This document shows positions 47,446-55,318 of a DNA stretch of 64,000 nt, piece by piece. Position 1 is the stretch's first letter. The number at the start of each line of letters is the position of its first letter. The notes under the pieces are model-generated. The model worked only from the letters and a program-made list of their open reading frames with translations. It was not told the origin of the DNA and ran no database searches. The DNA comes from Terriglobia bacterium (lineage in GTDB: Bacteria; Acidobacteriota; Terriglobia; Bryobacterales; Bryobacteraceae). The stretch spans positions 19,523-83,522 of the forward strand of contig JAIQFN010000027.1 in the NCBI GenBank assembly GCA_020073265.1. The letters run 5' to 3'. The translations under genes and the position numbers were made by a program.

Positions 47446-48594
47446 ATGCTAGATTGTTGTTCGGTGCCGAAAGAATTGCCGCTGTCAGGTGTCCGCGTAT
47501 TCGAGTTCGGCAGCAATGTCGCCGGGCCGTACGCCGGCTGGATTCTGGCCGAAATGGGCGCGGATGTCGTCAAGATCGAGCGACTCGAAGGCGACGACGC
47601 CAGGAGCTGGGGGCCTCCGTTCTGGAACGGCTCGGCGACCCTGTTCCACACCGTCAATCGCAACAAGAAGTCCTGCTCGGTGGACCTTAAGGATTCGGAG
47701 GCGGTGGAGCGTCTTCGTGGACGCATCCTGCGCGAGGCCGACGTGGTGCTGCAGAACCTTCGGCCGGGCGTCGCCGCCGAGTTGGGTTTCTCCGCGGAGT
47801 CGTTAACCGCCGAAAATCCCAGGCTCATCTATTGCAACCTGCACGGGTACGGAGCGCGCGGGCCGCTCAAGGATCGCCCCGGCTACGACGCGCTGGTGCA
47901 AGCCTTCGGCGGAATCATGAGCGTAACCGGGGAAGAAGGCCATCCGCCGGTGCGCGCCGGGATATCGGTCATCGACGCGGGCACCGGGATGTGGTGTGCG
48001 ATCGGCATCCTGGGCGCTCTGTATCGCCGCGCGCTCACCGGTAAGGGCGGCATTGTCGACGCGTCGCTTTTTGAAACCGCGCTGGGCTGGATGGCATTTC
48101 ACGCCAGCGCGTTTCAAGCGTCGGGTGATACACCCATGCGGCTAGGCACCGCCACTCGGGGGATTGCTCCGTATCAGGGCTACGCGTGTTCGGACGGAGT
48201 GTTGATGATCGCGGCTTCGAATGACCGGCTGTTTGCGAAGCTGGCGCGGGCGCTGGATCATCCAGAGTGGCCCGAGCAGGACCGGTTCCGAACCAATCCC
48301 AGCCGCGTCGCGAACCAGGGCGCGCTGAATCAACTGCTCGACGAGATACTGATCACCGCGCCCCGCGAGCACTGGCAGCGGATACTCGACGCGGCGGGCG
48401 TTCCCAACTCGCCCGTGCAGACGGTGGAGGAGCTGCTCGCGCACCCGCAGACCGCCGCGCTGGCCATGGCCCAAGACACCGGCGATCCCGGGATGAAATT
48501 GTTCGGGCTGCCGCTTTCCTTCGAGGGGACGCGGCCGCCGCTTCGCAACATCGCTCCGGCGCTCGGAGCCGGCAACCAGAATCAGGAGGAGTGA
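47446..48594 (+). CDS. family III CoA-transferase (CaiB/BaiF)
   Basis: The 382-residue protein starts at an ATG preceded by GGAGGGGG. Family III signatures are LSGVRVFEFGSNVAGPYAGW, EMGADVVKIERLEGDDARSW, RNKKSCSVDLKDSEAV and RPGYDALVQAFGGIMSVTG, the last containing the catalytic aspartate. These enzymes move CoA between carboxylic acids in the cytosol. It is the first gene of a tightly packed trio with an enoyl-CoA hydratase and an HMG-CoA-lyase-like enzyme, so it probably activates a dicarboxylic acid for cleavage. Confidence 0.92.
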   Translation: MLDCCSVPKELPLSGVRVFEFGSNVAGPYAGWILAEMGADVVKIERLEGDDARSWGPPFWNGSATLFHTVNRNKKSCSVDLKDSEAVERLRGRILREADVVLQNLRPGVAAELGFSAESLTAENPRLIYCNLHGYGARGPLKDRPGYDALVQAFGGIMSVTGEEGHPPVRAGISVIDAGTGMWCAIGILGALYRRALTGKGGIVDASLFETALGWMAFHASAFQASGDTPMRLGTATRGIAPYQGYACSDGVLMIAASNDRLFAKLARALDHPEWPEQDRFRTNPSRVANQGALNQLLDEILITAPREHWQRILDAAGVPNSPVQTVEELLAHPQTAALAMAQDTGDPGMKLFGLPLSFEGTRPPLRNIAPALGAGNQNQEE

Positions 48595-49383
48595 TTGCAG
48601 TACGAAACGCTGCTGGTGGAGAGCCCGGAAAAGCACTTACTGCTGGTGACGCTCAACCGGCCGGACCGAAGTAACGCGCTAAATACTCAAATGGGCCGCG
48701 ACTTACTAAGTCTCTTCGGCGGCTTGTATGTCGATTCCAGAGGGTTGCGCTGCATTGTCCTGACGGGGGCCGGAAGCAAGGCATTCTGCGCGGGCGGCGA
48801 TCTCAAACAGCGCAACGAAATGACTAATGAGGCCTGGCGCGAACAGCATGCCATATTCGAGCAGCATGTCCTGGCAATGCAGGACTGCCCGGTCCCGATC
48901 ATCGCCGCTGTCAACGGCGCGGCGTACGGCGGAGGATTGGAGATGGCGCTCTCGGCCGACTTCAGCTACGCGGCCAGGTCGGCGCGATTCGCCCTGACCG
49001 AAACCAGCCTCGGGATCATGCCCGGAGCCGGAGGAACGCAGAACCTTCCACGGGCCTGCGGAGTGCGCCGCGCCAAGGAGATCATCTTCACGGCCGAGCC
49101 ATTCACGGCCGAGCAAGCCTTCGACTGGGGTATCGTCAACAAGCTCTGCGACGACACTGGATTAATGAGCGAAGCGCTGGCGACTGCGCGCCGAATCGCG
49201 GCCAACGGGCCACTGGCGGTTCGGCAAGCCAAGAAATCGATCGGAATGGCCACGCAGCTAGACTTGAAGACCGGCTACGCGTTCGAGATCGAAGCTTACA
49301 ACCAACTGGTCCCAACGCAAGACCGTCTGGAGGGTGTCCGGGCTTTCAACGAAAAGCGAAAGCCGGATTTCAAGGGCGAATGA
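48595..49383 (+). CDS. enoyl-CoA hydratase/isomerase family protein
   Basis: The 262-residue protein starts at a TTG directly after the previous stop, with AGGAGG six bases upstream. It has the crotonase oxyanion-hole motifs GAGSKAFCAGGDLKQ and AAVNGAAYGGGLEMALSADF, and the glutamate-containing stretch ETSLGIMPGAGGTQNLPRA. These features fit hydratases such as methylglutaconyl-CoA hydratase. Within the trio it would hydrate the CoA ester made by the transferase and pass it to the lyase. Confidence 0.92.
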   Translation: MQYETLLVESPEKHLLLVTLNRPDRSNALNTQMGRDLLSLFGGLYVDSRGLRCIVLTGAGSKAFCAGGDLKQRNEMTNEAWREQHAIFEQHVLAMQDCPVPIIAAVNGAAYGGGLEMALSADFSYAARSARFALTETSLGIMPGAGGTQNLPRACGVRRAKEIIFTAEPFTAEQAFDWGIVNKLCDDTGLMSEALATARRIAANGPLAVRQAKKSIGMATQLDLKTGYAFEIEAYNQLVPTQDRLEGVRAFNEKRKPDFKGE

Positions 49384-50333
49384 AGGCAGATCGTCAGCGC
49401 GACATCATCGTCTGTGAAGTCGGCCCGCGCGATGGCCTGCAGATGATTCAGCAGGTCCTGCCGACCTCCGTGAAGCTCGGATGGATCGCCGTGGAAGCCG
49501 CCGCGGGCGTGCCGGAGATTGAAGTCTGCTCGTTCGTGCCGCCCAAGCTGCTGCCTCAATTCGAAGACGCGGCCGAAGTAGCCGCGGGCGCGCTCAGGCA
49601 CGCCGGCCTGACCGTAACGGCGCTGGTCCCCAATCTCAAAGGCGCCGAGCGGGCCTTCGCGTCCGGAGTGCACAAAATCAACTTCGTGCTGTCGGCATCC
49701 GAGAGCCACAATCGGAGCAACGTGCGGCGTTCGTCCGCCGAATCGCTGGAGGATTTTCGCCGTATCGTCGAGCTTCGCAACTCGCGGCCCGAGTGGCGGA
49801 GTATCCAGCTTTGCGGAGGCATCTCGACGGCCTTCGGATGCACCATCGAAGGCGCCGTCGCTGAAGATGCTGTGCTGAAGCTGGCCGGGAAATACGTCGA
49901 GTACGGCGCGGACAAGCTGAGCATCGCCGACACAGTGGGCTACGCGAATCCGGCGCAGGTGAAGCGCATGTTCACGCGGCTGCGGCAACAACTGGGCGAG
50001 ATCGAGATGGCCGGGCACTTTCACGACACGCGCGGCTTGGGCTTGGCCAATGTTTACGCGGCGCTCGAAGCCGGCGTTCGCAGCTTCGATGCGACGCTGG
50101 GCGGGCTGGGCGGCTGCCCCTGGGCGCCCGGAGCCACCGGCAACATCGTCATCGAAGACCTGGTCTTTCTGCTCGAATCCGCGGGACTCAACACCGGCGT
50201 CGACCTGGACCGGCTGCTCGAAGTCCGGAAGATCGTGCGGGCGGCCCTGCCCGATGTGCCGCTCCACGGAGCGCTCGCAAAAGCCGGCCTGCCGAAGGGA
50301 TTCGGCGCTCACCGGAAGACGGCCAATCTGTAG
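49380..50333 (+). CDS. hydroxymethylglutaryl-CoA lyase-like enzyme
   Basis: The 317-residue protein overlaps the hydratase gene by ATGA. It has VCEVGPRDGLQMIQQVLPT at the start, the metal-binding GHFHDTRGLGLANVYAALE and the active-site cysteine region GGLGGCPWAPGATGNIVIED, the HMG-CoA lyase signature. It would cleave a 3-hydroxy-3-methyl dicarboxyl-CoA into acetyl-CoA plus a keto acid. With the transferase and hydratase, likely substrates are 3-methylglutaconate, HMG or itaconate/citramalate. Which one cannot be decided from sequence. Confidence 0.9.
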   Translation: MKADRQRDIIVCEVGPRDGLQMIQQVLPTSVKLGWIAVEAAAGVPEIEVCSFVPPKLLPQFEDAAEVAAGALRHAGLTVTALVPNLKGAERAFASGVHKINFVLSASESHNRSNVRRSSAESLEDFRRIVELRNSRPEWRSIQLCGGISTAFGCTIEGAVAEDAVLKLAGKYVEYGADKLSIADTVGYANPAQVKRMFTRLRQQLGEIEMAGHFHDTRGLGLANVYAALEAGVRSFDATLGGLGGCPWAPGATGNIVIEDLVFLLESAGLNTGVDLDRLLEVRKIVRAALPDVPLHGALAKAGLPKGFGAHRKTANL

Positions 50334-50364
50334 TATTGTCATTCAGACGGCGACAGGAGGTGGT

Positions 50365-51783
50365 ATGACCAAGATGTTGCTCTGTGTGATTGGCGCTCTC
50401 GCGATCAGCGGTTTGTCGAGCGCGCAGGGACCGGCCGCGGTATCCTCCACGCGGGATTCCAACACGCCGGCGCCTCGGCCTTCGGCGCAGATTCCCGCCG
50501 CTCCTCTTTACAAGCTGGAGGATGCGCTCCTGGAATGGCCGCTTGCGCCGTCGGAGAAAGCCTACAGCGCGATTGACGGAAAACATATCCATGAGTACGT
50601 CGAAGACCTGACCGCGATCTCGCGCAAGTATCGCGACAGCGGCCATCCGCAGTTCTGGGGACGGATCATCGGCACGCAGGCCGACACGGATACCGCGGAA
50701 TGGGTGGTCGAAAAATTCAAGAAATTCGGCCTCACCGACGTTCACATCCAGCCGTTCGACCTGCCTCCGCAGTGGATGCCGCAGTCCTGGGAGATCACGG
50801 CGACCGGCAGCGGCAAGACGCTGCATCTCGAATCGGCGCAGCCCGCCTATCAAACCAAGGCGACTACACCGGAGGGCTTGGACCTCGAAGCAGCCTACGT
50901 GGGCACCGGAAGCGAAGCGGACTTTGCGGGGCGCGACGTGCGCGGCAAGGCGGTTTTCATTTTCAGCATGCCGCTTCCCGGATCCTGGCGTCACACCGCC
51001 ACGGCGGAAGGCGCGGTGCGGCGGGCCGAAGCGAAAGGCGCGGCTGCGATCTTCGCGATCATTGCTCTGCCTGGAAATATCCGCACGCAACTTTATCCAA
51101 CCGGAACCAACGTGCCCACGTTTTCGATGGGCATGGACGACGGCTATGCGATTCGCGATCTGATCGGGCAAGCGCCCGCCGGCCAGGCTCCGCGCGTCAA
51201 GGTCCGTCTGGACGTCAAGATGGAGCCGGGCTTGAAGACCGGCACCGTGTGGGGCACTCTGCCCGGCCGGACCGACGAGACGGTGGACATTCTCGCGCAC
51301 CGCGACGGCTGGTTCGAAGCGGGCACCGACAACGCATCGGGTGTGGCGACCATGGTCGGGCTGGCCGAGTACTTCTCGAAAATCCCGAAGGACCGGCGCC
51401 GCCGCACGATGGTGTTCATCGGCACCACTGGTCATCACAACGGCGGAAACATGAGCGGGACCTGGCTGCTGGATCATCGCGACGAGGTGTTCGCGAAATC
51501 GGCGCTGCTCATCAACTGCGAGCACACCTCCACCGTGCAAACGTATCTGCTAGGCGAGGACATTCGCAAGGCCAACATGTATACGGGCATGTTGTGGTAC
51601 GCCGGAGGTCCGCGGCGCCCTAAGCTGCAGGACATCGCCGTGAAAGCGTTCCACGACGCCGGCGTGGTGACCTACGCCACTCCCGAGCGAGCCGCTCCAG
51701 GTGGCGAAATGAGCCGCTTGTGGCCGTTCGTCCCCGGAGTCCAGGCGTCGGATTACAACGTGTTTTTCCACTCGGACCACTAA
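50365..51783 (+). CDS. exported M28-type peptidase-like protein, interrupted by in-frame TAA
   Basis: The ATG at 50365 follows ACAGGAGG and starts a signal peptide (LLCVIGALAISGLSSAQ). The 472-residue product has a PA-like insert (AGRDVRGKAVFIFSMPLPG) and a M28-like aminopeptidase core (ILAHRDGWFEAGTDNASGVA, NCEHTSTVQ, FFHSDH). The frame then meets TAA at 51781-51783 but stays open with normal codon use to a TAG at 51922, encoding GPDTVPWTGLEAITRAYAMI. That segment looks like the natural C-terminus, so the gene is truncated by a nonsense mutation or read through. Confidence 0.75.
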   Translation: MTKMLLCVIGALAISGLSSAQGPAAVSSTRDSNTPAPRPSAQIPAAPLYKLEDALLEWPLAPSEKAYSAIDGKHIHEYVEDLTAISRKYRDSGHPQFWGRIIGTQADTDTAEWVVEKFKKFGLTDVHIQPFDLPPQWMPQSWEITATGSGKTLHLESAQPAYQTKATTPEGLDLEAAYVGTGSEADFAGRDVRGKAVFIFSMPLPGSWRHTATAEGAVRRAEAKGAAAIFAIIALPGNIRTQLYPTGTNVPTFSMGMDDGYAIRDLIGQAPAGQAPRVKVRLDVKMEPGLKTGTVWGTLPGRTDETVDILAHRDGWFEAGTDNASGVATMVGLAEYFSKIPKDRRRRTMVFIGTTGHHNGGNMSGTWLLDHRDEVFAKSALLINCEHTSTVQTYLLGEDIRKANMYTGMLWYAGGPRRPKLQDIAVKAFHDAGVVTYATPERAAPGGEMSRLWPFVPGVQASDYNVFFHSDH

Positions 51784-51924
51784 GGTCCCGACACCGTGCC
51801 GTGGACCGGACTGGAGGCCATCACGCGCGCGTACGCCATGATCATCGACGGCGTGAACACGCTCGATCTCAGCGATCTGCAACGGCCGCCGGAGAATCCG
51901 CCGGGGCGGGGCCCGGCGCGTTAG
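51784..51924 (+). pseudogene. separated C-terminal end of the M28-like gene
   Basis: This is the in-frame continuation behind the TAA stop. It encodes 46 residues (GPDTVPWTGLEAITRAYAMI, then DGVNTLDLSDLQRPPENPPG) and ends at TAG. The sentence-like continuity with the preceding HSDH motif and the helix expected there indicate it was part of one gene. There is no separate start codon with a ribosome-binding site. A single base change (for example GAA or TAC to TAA) would explain it; an assembly or sequencing error is also possible. Confidence 0.7.
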
Positions 51925-51933
51925 GTTGGCATC

Positions 51934-52926
51934 ATGAGCGCGCAGAAGCTTTCAGTCACCTACGTCGAGTTGCCGATCATCGTAAACCGCGCCGTGACCT
52001 ATGCGAGCGGTGAAAGGGCCGAAGTCCCGCTGGGTGGAATTTTTGAGTCGCTTGCGATCTTCTACGATGAAGTCTGTCTCCCATTCCCGTACGGATTCGA
52101 TCGCCATGGTCCGGTCCTCTGGTCGATTTCCACCGAGCCGGGACAAACCGACGCCTTCAAACAAACCATGGACGAGATGTTCACGGAATACCAGCGCTGG
52201 CGGGATGAATGGAAGCCGTTGTTCGATCGAGGCGTGGTTCGCGTCTTGCCTCCGGCTATCCAGGATGTCAGCCAGGTCCCGCAGGGTTTCTCGGACGCCA
52301 TCCGGCGGCGTCTGGCCGATGAGCAAGGCCGCTTGAGCATCTTTCCGCTGCTCTCGGGAGAGTTCGCCTTGACGGTGCACACGCTCTACGGAACCAAACC
52401 GAGCCCGGAACTCATCCCCTCGCATCCCGCCAACGCTGTGGATGCCGTGCTCACGCATTCGCTTTTCAGTTGCCTGGTACCGCGGCTGAACGCGCTGACG
52501 GCGGAGGAAGTCATGGAGTTGCGGGACGATTTGGGCGATTTGCGCGAAGGCTTTCGCGCTTACATCAACGAATCGCTCGACGACGTGGAGGCGCGCGTCA
52601 AGGACGGCGTCTCGATCTGGGACGCGGCACATCGCACCTCCGAGCGCAAAATCATTCCCAAGTACGAGGAAATGCAACGCCAACTGGCTGCCAAAGCGAC
52701 TGGAAAATGGGCTAAGATCCTGTCGCCTCTCTCGAAGGTAATGCAGATCGACGCTTCGCCCTGGACGCCAAAATTCTACGGCCAGCTATTTGAAGCTTTC
52801 TTCGGAAGCAGCGGCGCGGTAGCCGAAGCGGAGAAGGAAGCCCAAACCAATGCCGGTCAGGCTTTTCAGTTCCTGGCGCGGCTGGAGTCGAAGGCCGGCG
52901 AGTTTGGCGCCAGTGCGGCGGAGTGA
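51934..52926 (+). CDS. hypothetical cytoplasmic protein
   Basis: The 330-residue protein starts MSAQKLSVTYVELPIIVNRA and has no signal peptide or membrane helix. It is acidic, with a helical C-terminal half (AEEVMELRDDLGDLREGFRA, SEAEKEAQTNAGQ-like end). I do not recognise the family. It lies nine bases after the M28-like gene and 25 bases before the first phosphotriesterase-like gene, so it is probably co-transcribed with exported hydrolases, but its own product stays in the cell. Confidence 0.7.
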   Translation: MSAQKLSVTYVELPIIVNRAVTYASGERAEVPLGGIFESLAIFYDEVCLPFPYGFDRHGPVLWSISTEPGQTDAFKQTMDEMFTEYQRWRDEWKPLFDRGVVRVLPPAIQDVSQVPQGFSDAIRRRLADEQGRLSIFPLLSGEFALTVHTLYGTKPSPELIPSHPANAVDAVLTHSLFSCLVPRLNALTAEEVMELRDDLGDLREGFRAYINESLDDVEARVKDGVSIWDAAHRTSERKIIPKYEEMQRQLAAKATGKWAKILSPLSKVMQIDASPWTPKFYGQLFEAFFGSSGAVAEAEKEAQTNAGQAFQFLARLESKAGEFGASAAE

Positions 52927-52951
52927 GTCAGTAGCGAAAGGCGGTGATCCC

Positions 52952-54037
52952 GTGCGATTGAGCCGAAGGGAAGCGATCGGCATGTTCGGCGCCGGCGGTT
53001 CTGCGCTGGGCTTGGTCTCTGCCTGGAGCCAGCGGGCGGCGGGCGCCAGCGCCAAGACCAACCAATTTCCAAGAGGCGCGGCCATCCGGACGCTGCTCAA
53101 GGATCTGCCGCCCTCCGCGCTGGCCAATGGGGCGACGCTGTTCCACGAGCATCTGTCGATCGACTTGCCGCCCACTCGGCCCGGACGCGGGACGCCACCG
53201 CCTCCCGCCACGGCGGACGTGGATCTCATGATCCGCGAAGTCGCCACGGCCGGCCAGGAGGGCGTGGTTTGCATCGTCGACGGCGGGCATCCCGACATGG
53301 GACGCAATCTGGACAATCTCCGGCGGATCGCGATGAACACCAGCGTGCACATCGTCGCGGGCACCGGCTATTACATGCAACGCACGTATCCGGCGGACCT
53401 CGCGAGCAAGAGCGAGGATCAGATTGCCGACGAGCTCGCGCGCGAAGTGAATCGGGACGGGCTGGGAGCCTTTGGCGAGATCGGCCAATCGGCCAACGGA
53501 GCGGAACTCACACCCGATGAGCGCAAGGTTTTCCGCGCGGTCGGGAAGGCGCACCTGCGTACCAACCTCCCCATCTTCACGCACAACGCTTACGGGACCG
53601 GGCCGGACGTGCCGCGCGAGGCAGGCCTGCGGCAGCTGGATGTGCTGGAGTCGGTGGGCGTCAAGCCGCAGCACGTCGCCATCGGACACACCTGCTGCCT
53701 GGACGATCCGAAGGCCGAGATCATCCGCGAGATCGCCAAGCGCGGCGCGTTCGTCGGTTTCGATCGCGTCACCGGCGGATTCGTGCCGGACGACAAGAAG
53801 GTGACCATGGTGCTTGCGTTCCTGGACGCCGGGTATGCGGACAAGTTGCTGCTGTGCTCCGATTTCACGGGGCGGCGGACAACGGCTCGGCCAGGATACG
53901 GCAACACGCTGACGGTGTTCGTGCCGAAGCTGCGTCAGGCCGGCGTCCCGGAGGCGACGCTGCACGCGATCACAGTCGACAATCCGCGGCGTCTGCTGGC
54001 GTTCGTGCCGAAGAAAGCGCGGCCCAAGAACGCGTAA
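52952..54037 (+). CDS. Tat-exported phosphotriesterase-like amidohydrolase (1)
   Basis: The best start is the GTG at 52952, which places a Tat signal (LSRREAIGMFGAGGSALG) at the N-terminus and gives 361 residues. The metal site can be traced as in the phosphotriesterase family: FHEHLSID, a bridging glutamate in LGAFGEIGQS, PIFTHNAYG, VAIGHTCC and LLCSDFTG. Glutamate instead of carboxylated lysine points to the PHP-like branch. Lactones, esters or phosphoesters are possible substrates. A paralogue follows at 54088. An open frame reaching back to 52850 overlaps the previous gene and is less likely. Confidence 0.83.
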   Translation: MRLSRREAIGMFGAGGSALGLVSAWSQRAAGASAKTNQFPRGAAIRTLLKDLPPSALANGATLFHEHLSIDLPPTRPGRGTPPPPATADVDLMIREVATAGQEGVVCIVDGGHPDMGRNLDNLRRIAMNTSVHIVAGTGYYMQRTYPADLASKSEDQIADELAREVNRDGLGAFGEIGQSANGAELTPDERKVFRAVGKAHLRTNLPIFTHNAYGTGPDVPREAGLRQLDVLESVGVKPQHVAIGHTCCLDDPKAEIIREIAKRGAFVGFDRVTGGFVPDDKKVTMVLAFLDAGYADKLLLCSDFTGRRTTARPGYGNTLTVFVPKLRQAGVPEATLHAITVDNPRRLLAFVPKKARPKNA

Positions 54038-54087
54038 CCGCGTCCCCAGGCGATGCGTTATCCTAAGAACCCAATAGGGAGGTGGCA

Positions 54088-55215
54088 ATGTTGGCAGAAC
54101 CTCGTTCCTTGCGGCTGACGCGCCGCGAAGCGCTGAACATTCTCGGCTTGGGTGCGGCCGCCGCTGTACTGCCGGGCGCGGCGTCTGGCGCGAACTCGCC
54201 TCAATTCCCCAAGGGGGCGATCATCCGGACCATCCTGAAAGACCTGCCTCCCGAAGCGCTGGCCGGAGGCTCCACGCTGTTCCACGAGCATATGTCGCTG
54301 GCGGAGGATTTCATGCCGCGCTGGATGTCGTACGCGCGCGCGACCAATCCTCAAAGCGGACGCCGCGGCGCGGCGCCACCACCGCCGGCCCCGGCGACCC
54401 CGCCCCAGCCATTTTTCATGCAGGATCCGGAGTTGATGGCCGACGAGATGCGCGCTGCCGCGAAAGACGGCGTGTCGTGCATCGTGGACGGCGGCCACCC
54501 GGACATGGGCCGCGACTTGGAATTCCTAAAGGAACTCAGCGTCAAGTCCGGCCTGCCGATCGTGGCGGGCTGCGGCTTCTACACGCAGCCTTTTTATCCC
54601 GCCGAGATTGCCACCTGGAGCGAAGATCAAATCGCGCAGGAACTGATCCGCCAGGCCAACTCGCAACCGGTGGGCGTGTTCGGCGAGATCGGCAGTTGGG
54701 ACGAGATCACCGACAACGAGCGCAAGGTGTTTCGCGCGGTCGGCAAGGCCCATGTGGCCACCAACCTGCCGATCTTCACGCACACCGGCATCCCCGGCAA
54801 GTCGGCCATGGAGCAGCTCGACCTTCTGGAAGGAGCCGGCGTCAAGCCGCAGCGCATCGTGATCGGGCATCTCGGCAATCTTAACGACCCGAAGGTCGAG
54901 GTGCACAAGGCCATCTGCAAGCGAGGCGCGTTCATCGGCTTCGATCGCCAGGGCGGACCCGGCGATGCGCGGCAAGTGCCCATGGTGGTGGCGCTCATCG
55001 AAGCCGGCTACGCCGACAACCTGATGTTCTCATCCGATCTGTCCAGCGAAGCACAGACCAAGAAGGGCGGCGGCGCCGGATATGGGAAGACGCTGACGGT
55101 GTGGGTGCCGAAGCTGCGCCAGGCCGGCGTGAGCGATGAAATCCTGCACGGCATCACGGTGGACAACCCGCGACGCTTTCTGGCATTCGTTCCGAAGAAA
55201 AAACGCAAAGCGTAA
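54088..55215 (+). CDS. Tat-exported phosphotriesterase-like amidohydrolase (2)
   Basis: The ATG at 54088 lies five bases after GGGAGG and starts a 375-residue protein with Tat signal LTRREALNILGLGAAAAVLP. Metal-site motifs match the preceding gene: FHEHMSLAED, GVFGEIGSWD, IFTHTGIPG, VIGHLGNLND and MFSSDLS. It differs by a proline-rich insert after the first motif (GAAPPPPAPATPPQPFF). The two genes share long stretches such as VDGGHPDMGR and ERKVFRAVGKAH, so they arose by tandem duplication. Confidence 0.85.
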   Translation: MLAEPRSLRLTRREALNILGLGAAAAVLPGAASGANSPQFPKGAIIRTILKDLPPEALAGGSTLFHEHMSLAEDFMPRWMSYARATNPQSGRRGAAPPPPAPATPPQPFFMQDPELMADEMRAAAKDGVSCIVDGGHPDMGRDLEFLKELSVKSGLPIVAGCGFYTQPFYPAEIATWSEDQIAQELIRQANSQPVGVFGEIGSWDEITDNERKVFRAVGKAHVATNLPIFTHTGIPGKSAMEQLDLLEGAGVKPQRIVIGHLGNLNDPKVEVHKAICKRGAFIGFDRQGGPGDARQVPMVVALIEAGYADNLMFSSDLSSEAQTKKGGGAGYGKTLTVWVPKLRQAGVSDEILHGITVDNPRRFLAFVPKKKRKA

Positions 55216-55318
55216 CCCTCCAAAGGGCGCCACCACAACCTGGTAACCGCGGCCGCCGCCACTTCCAGTCGCTTGGGCGTATGCTAAGAGACGAGCTCAA
55301 ACCTACCAGGAGGACTGC

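Noticed and set aside
47307..47828. N-terminal extension of the DinB-like gene to 47828
   Set aside because: The extension overlaps the divergent CoA-transferase gene and precedes a clear signal peptide with its own ribosome-binding site at 47306.
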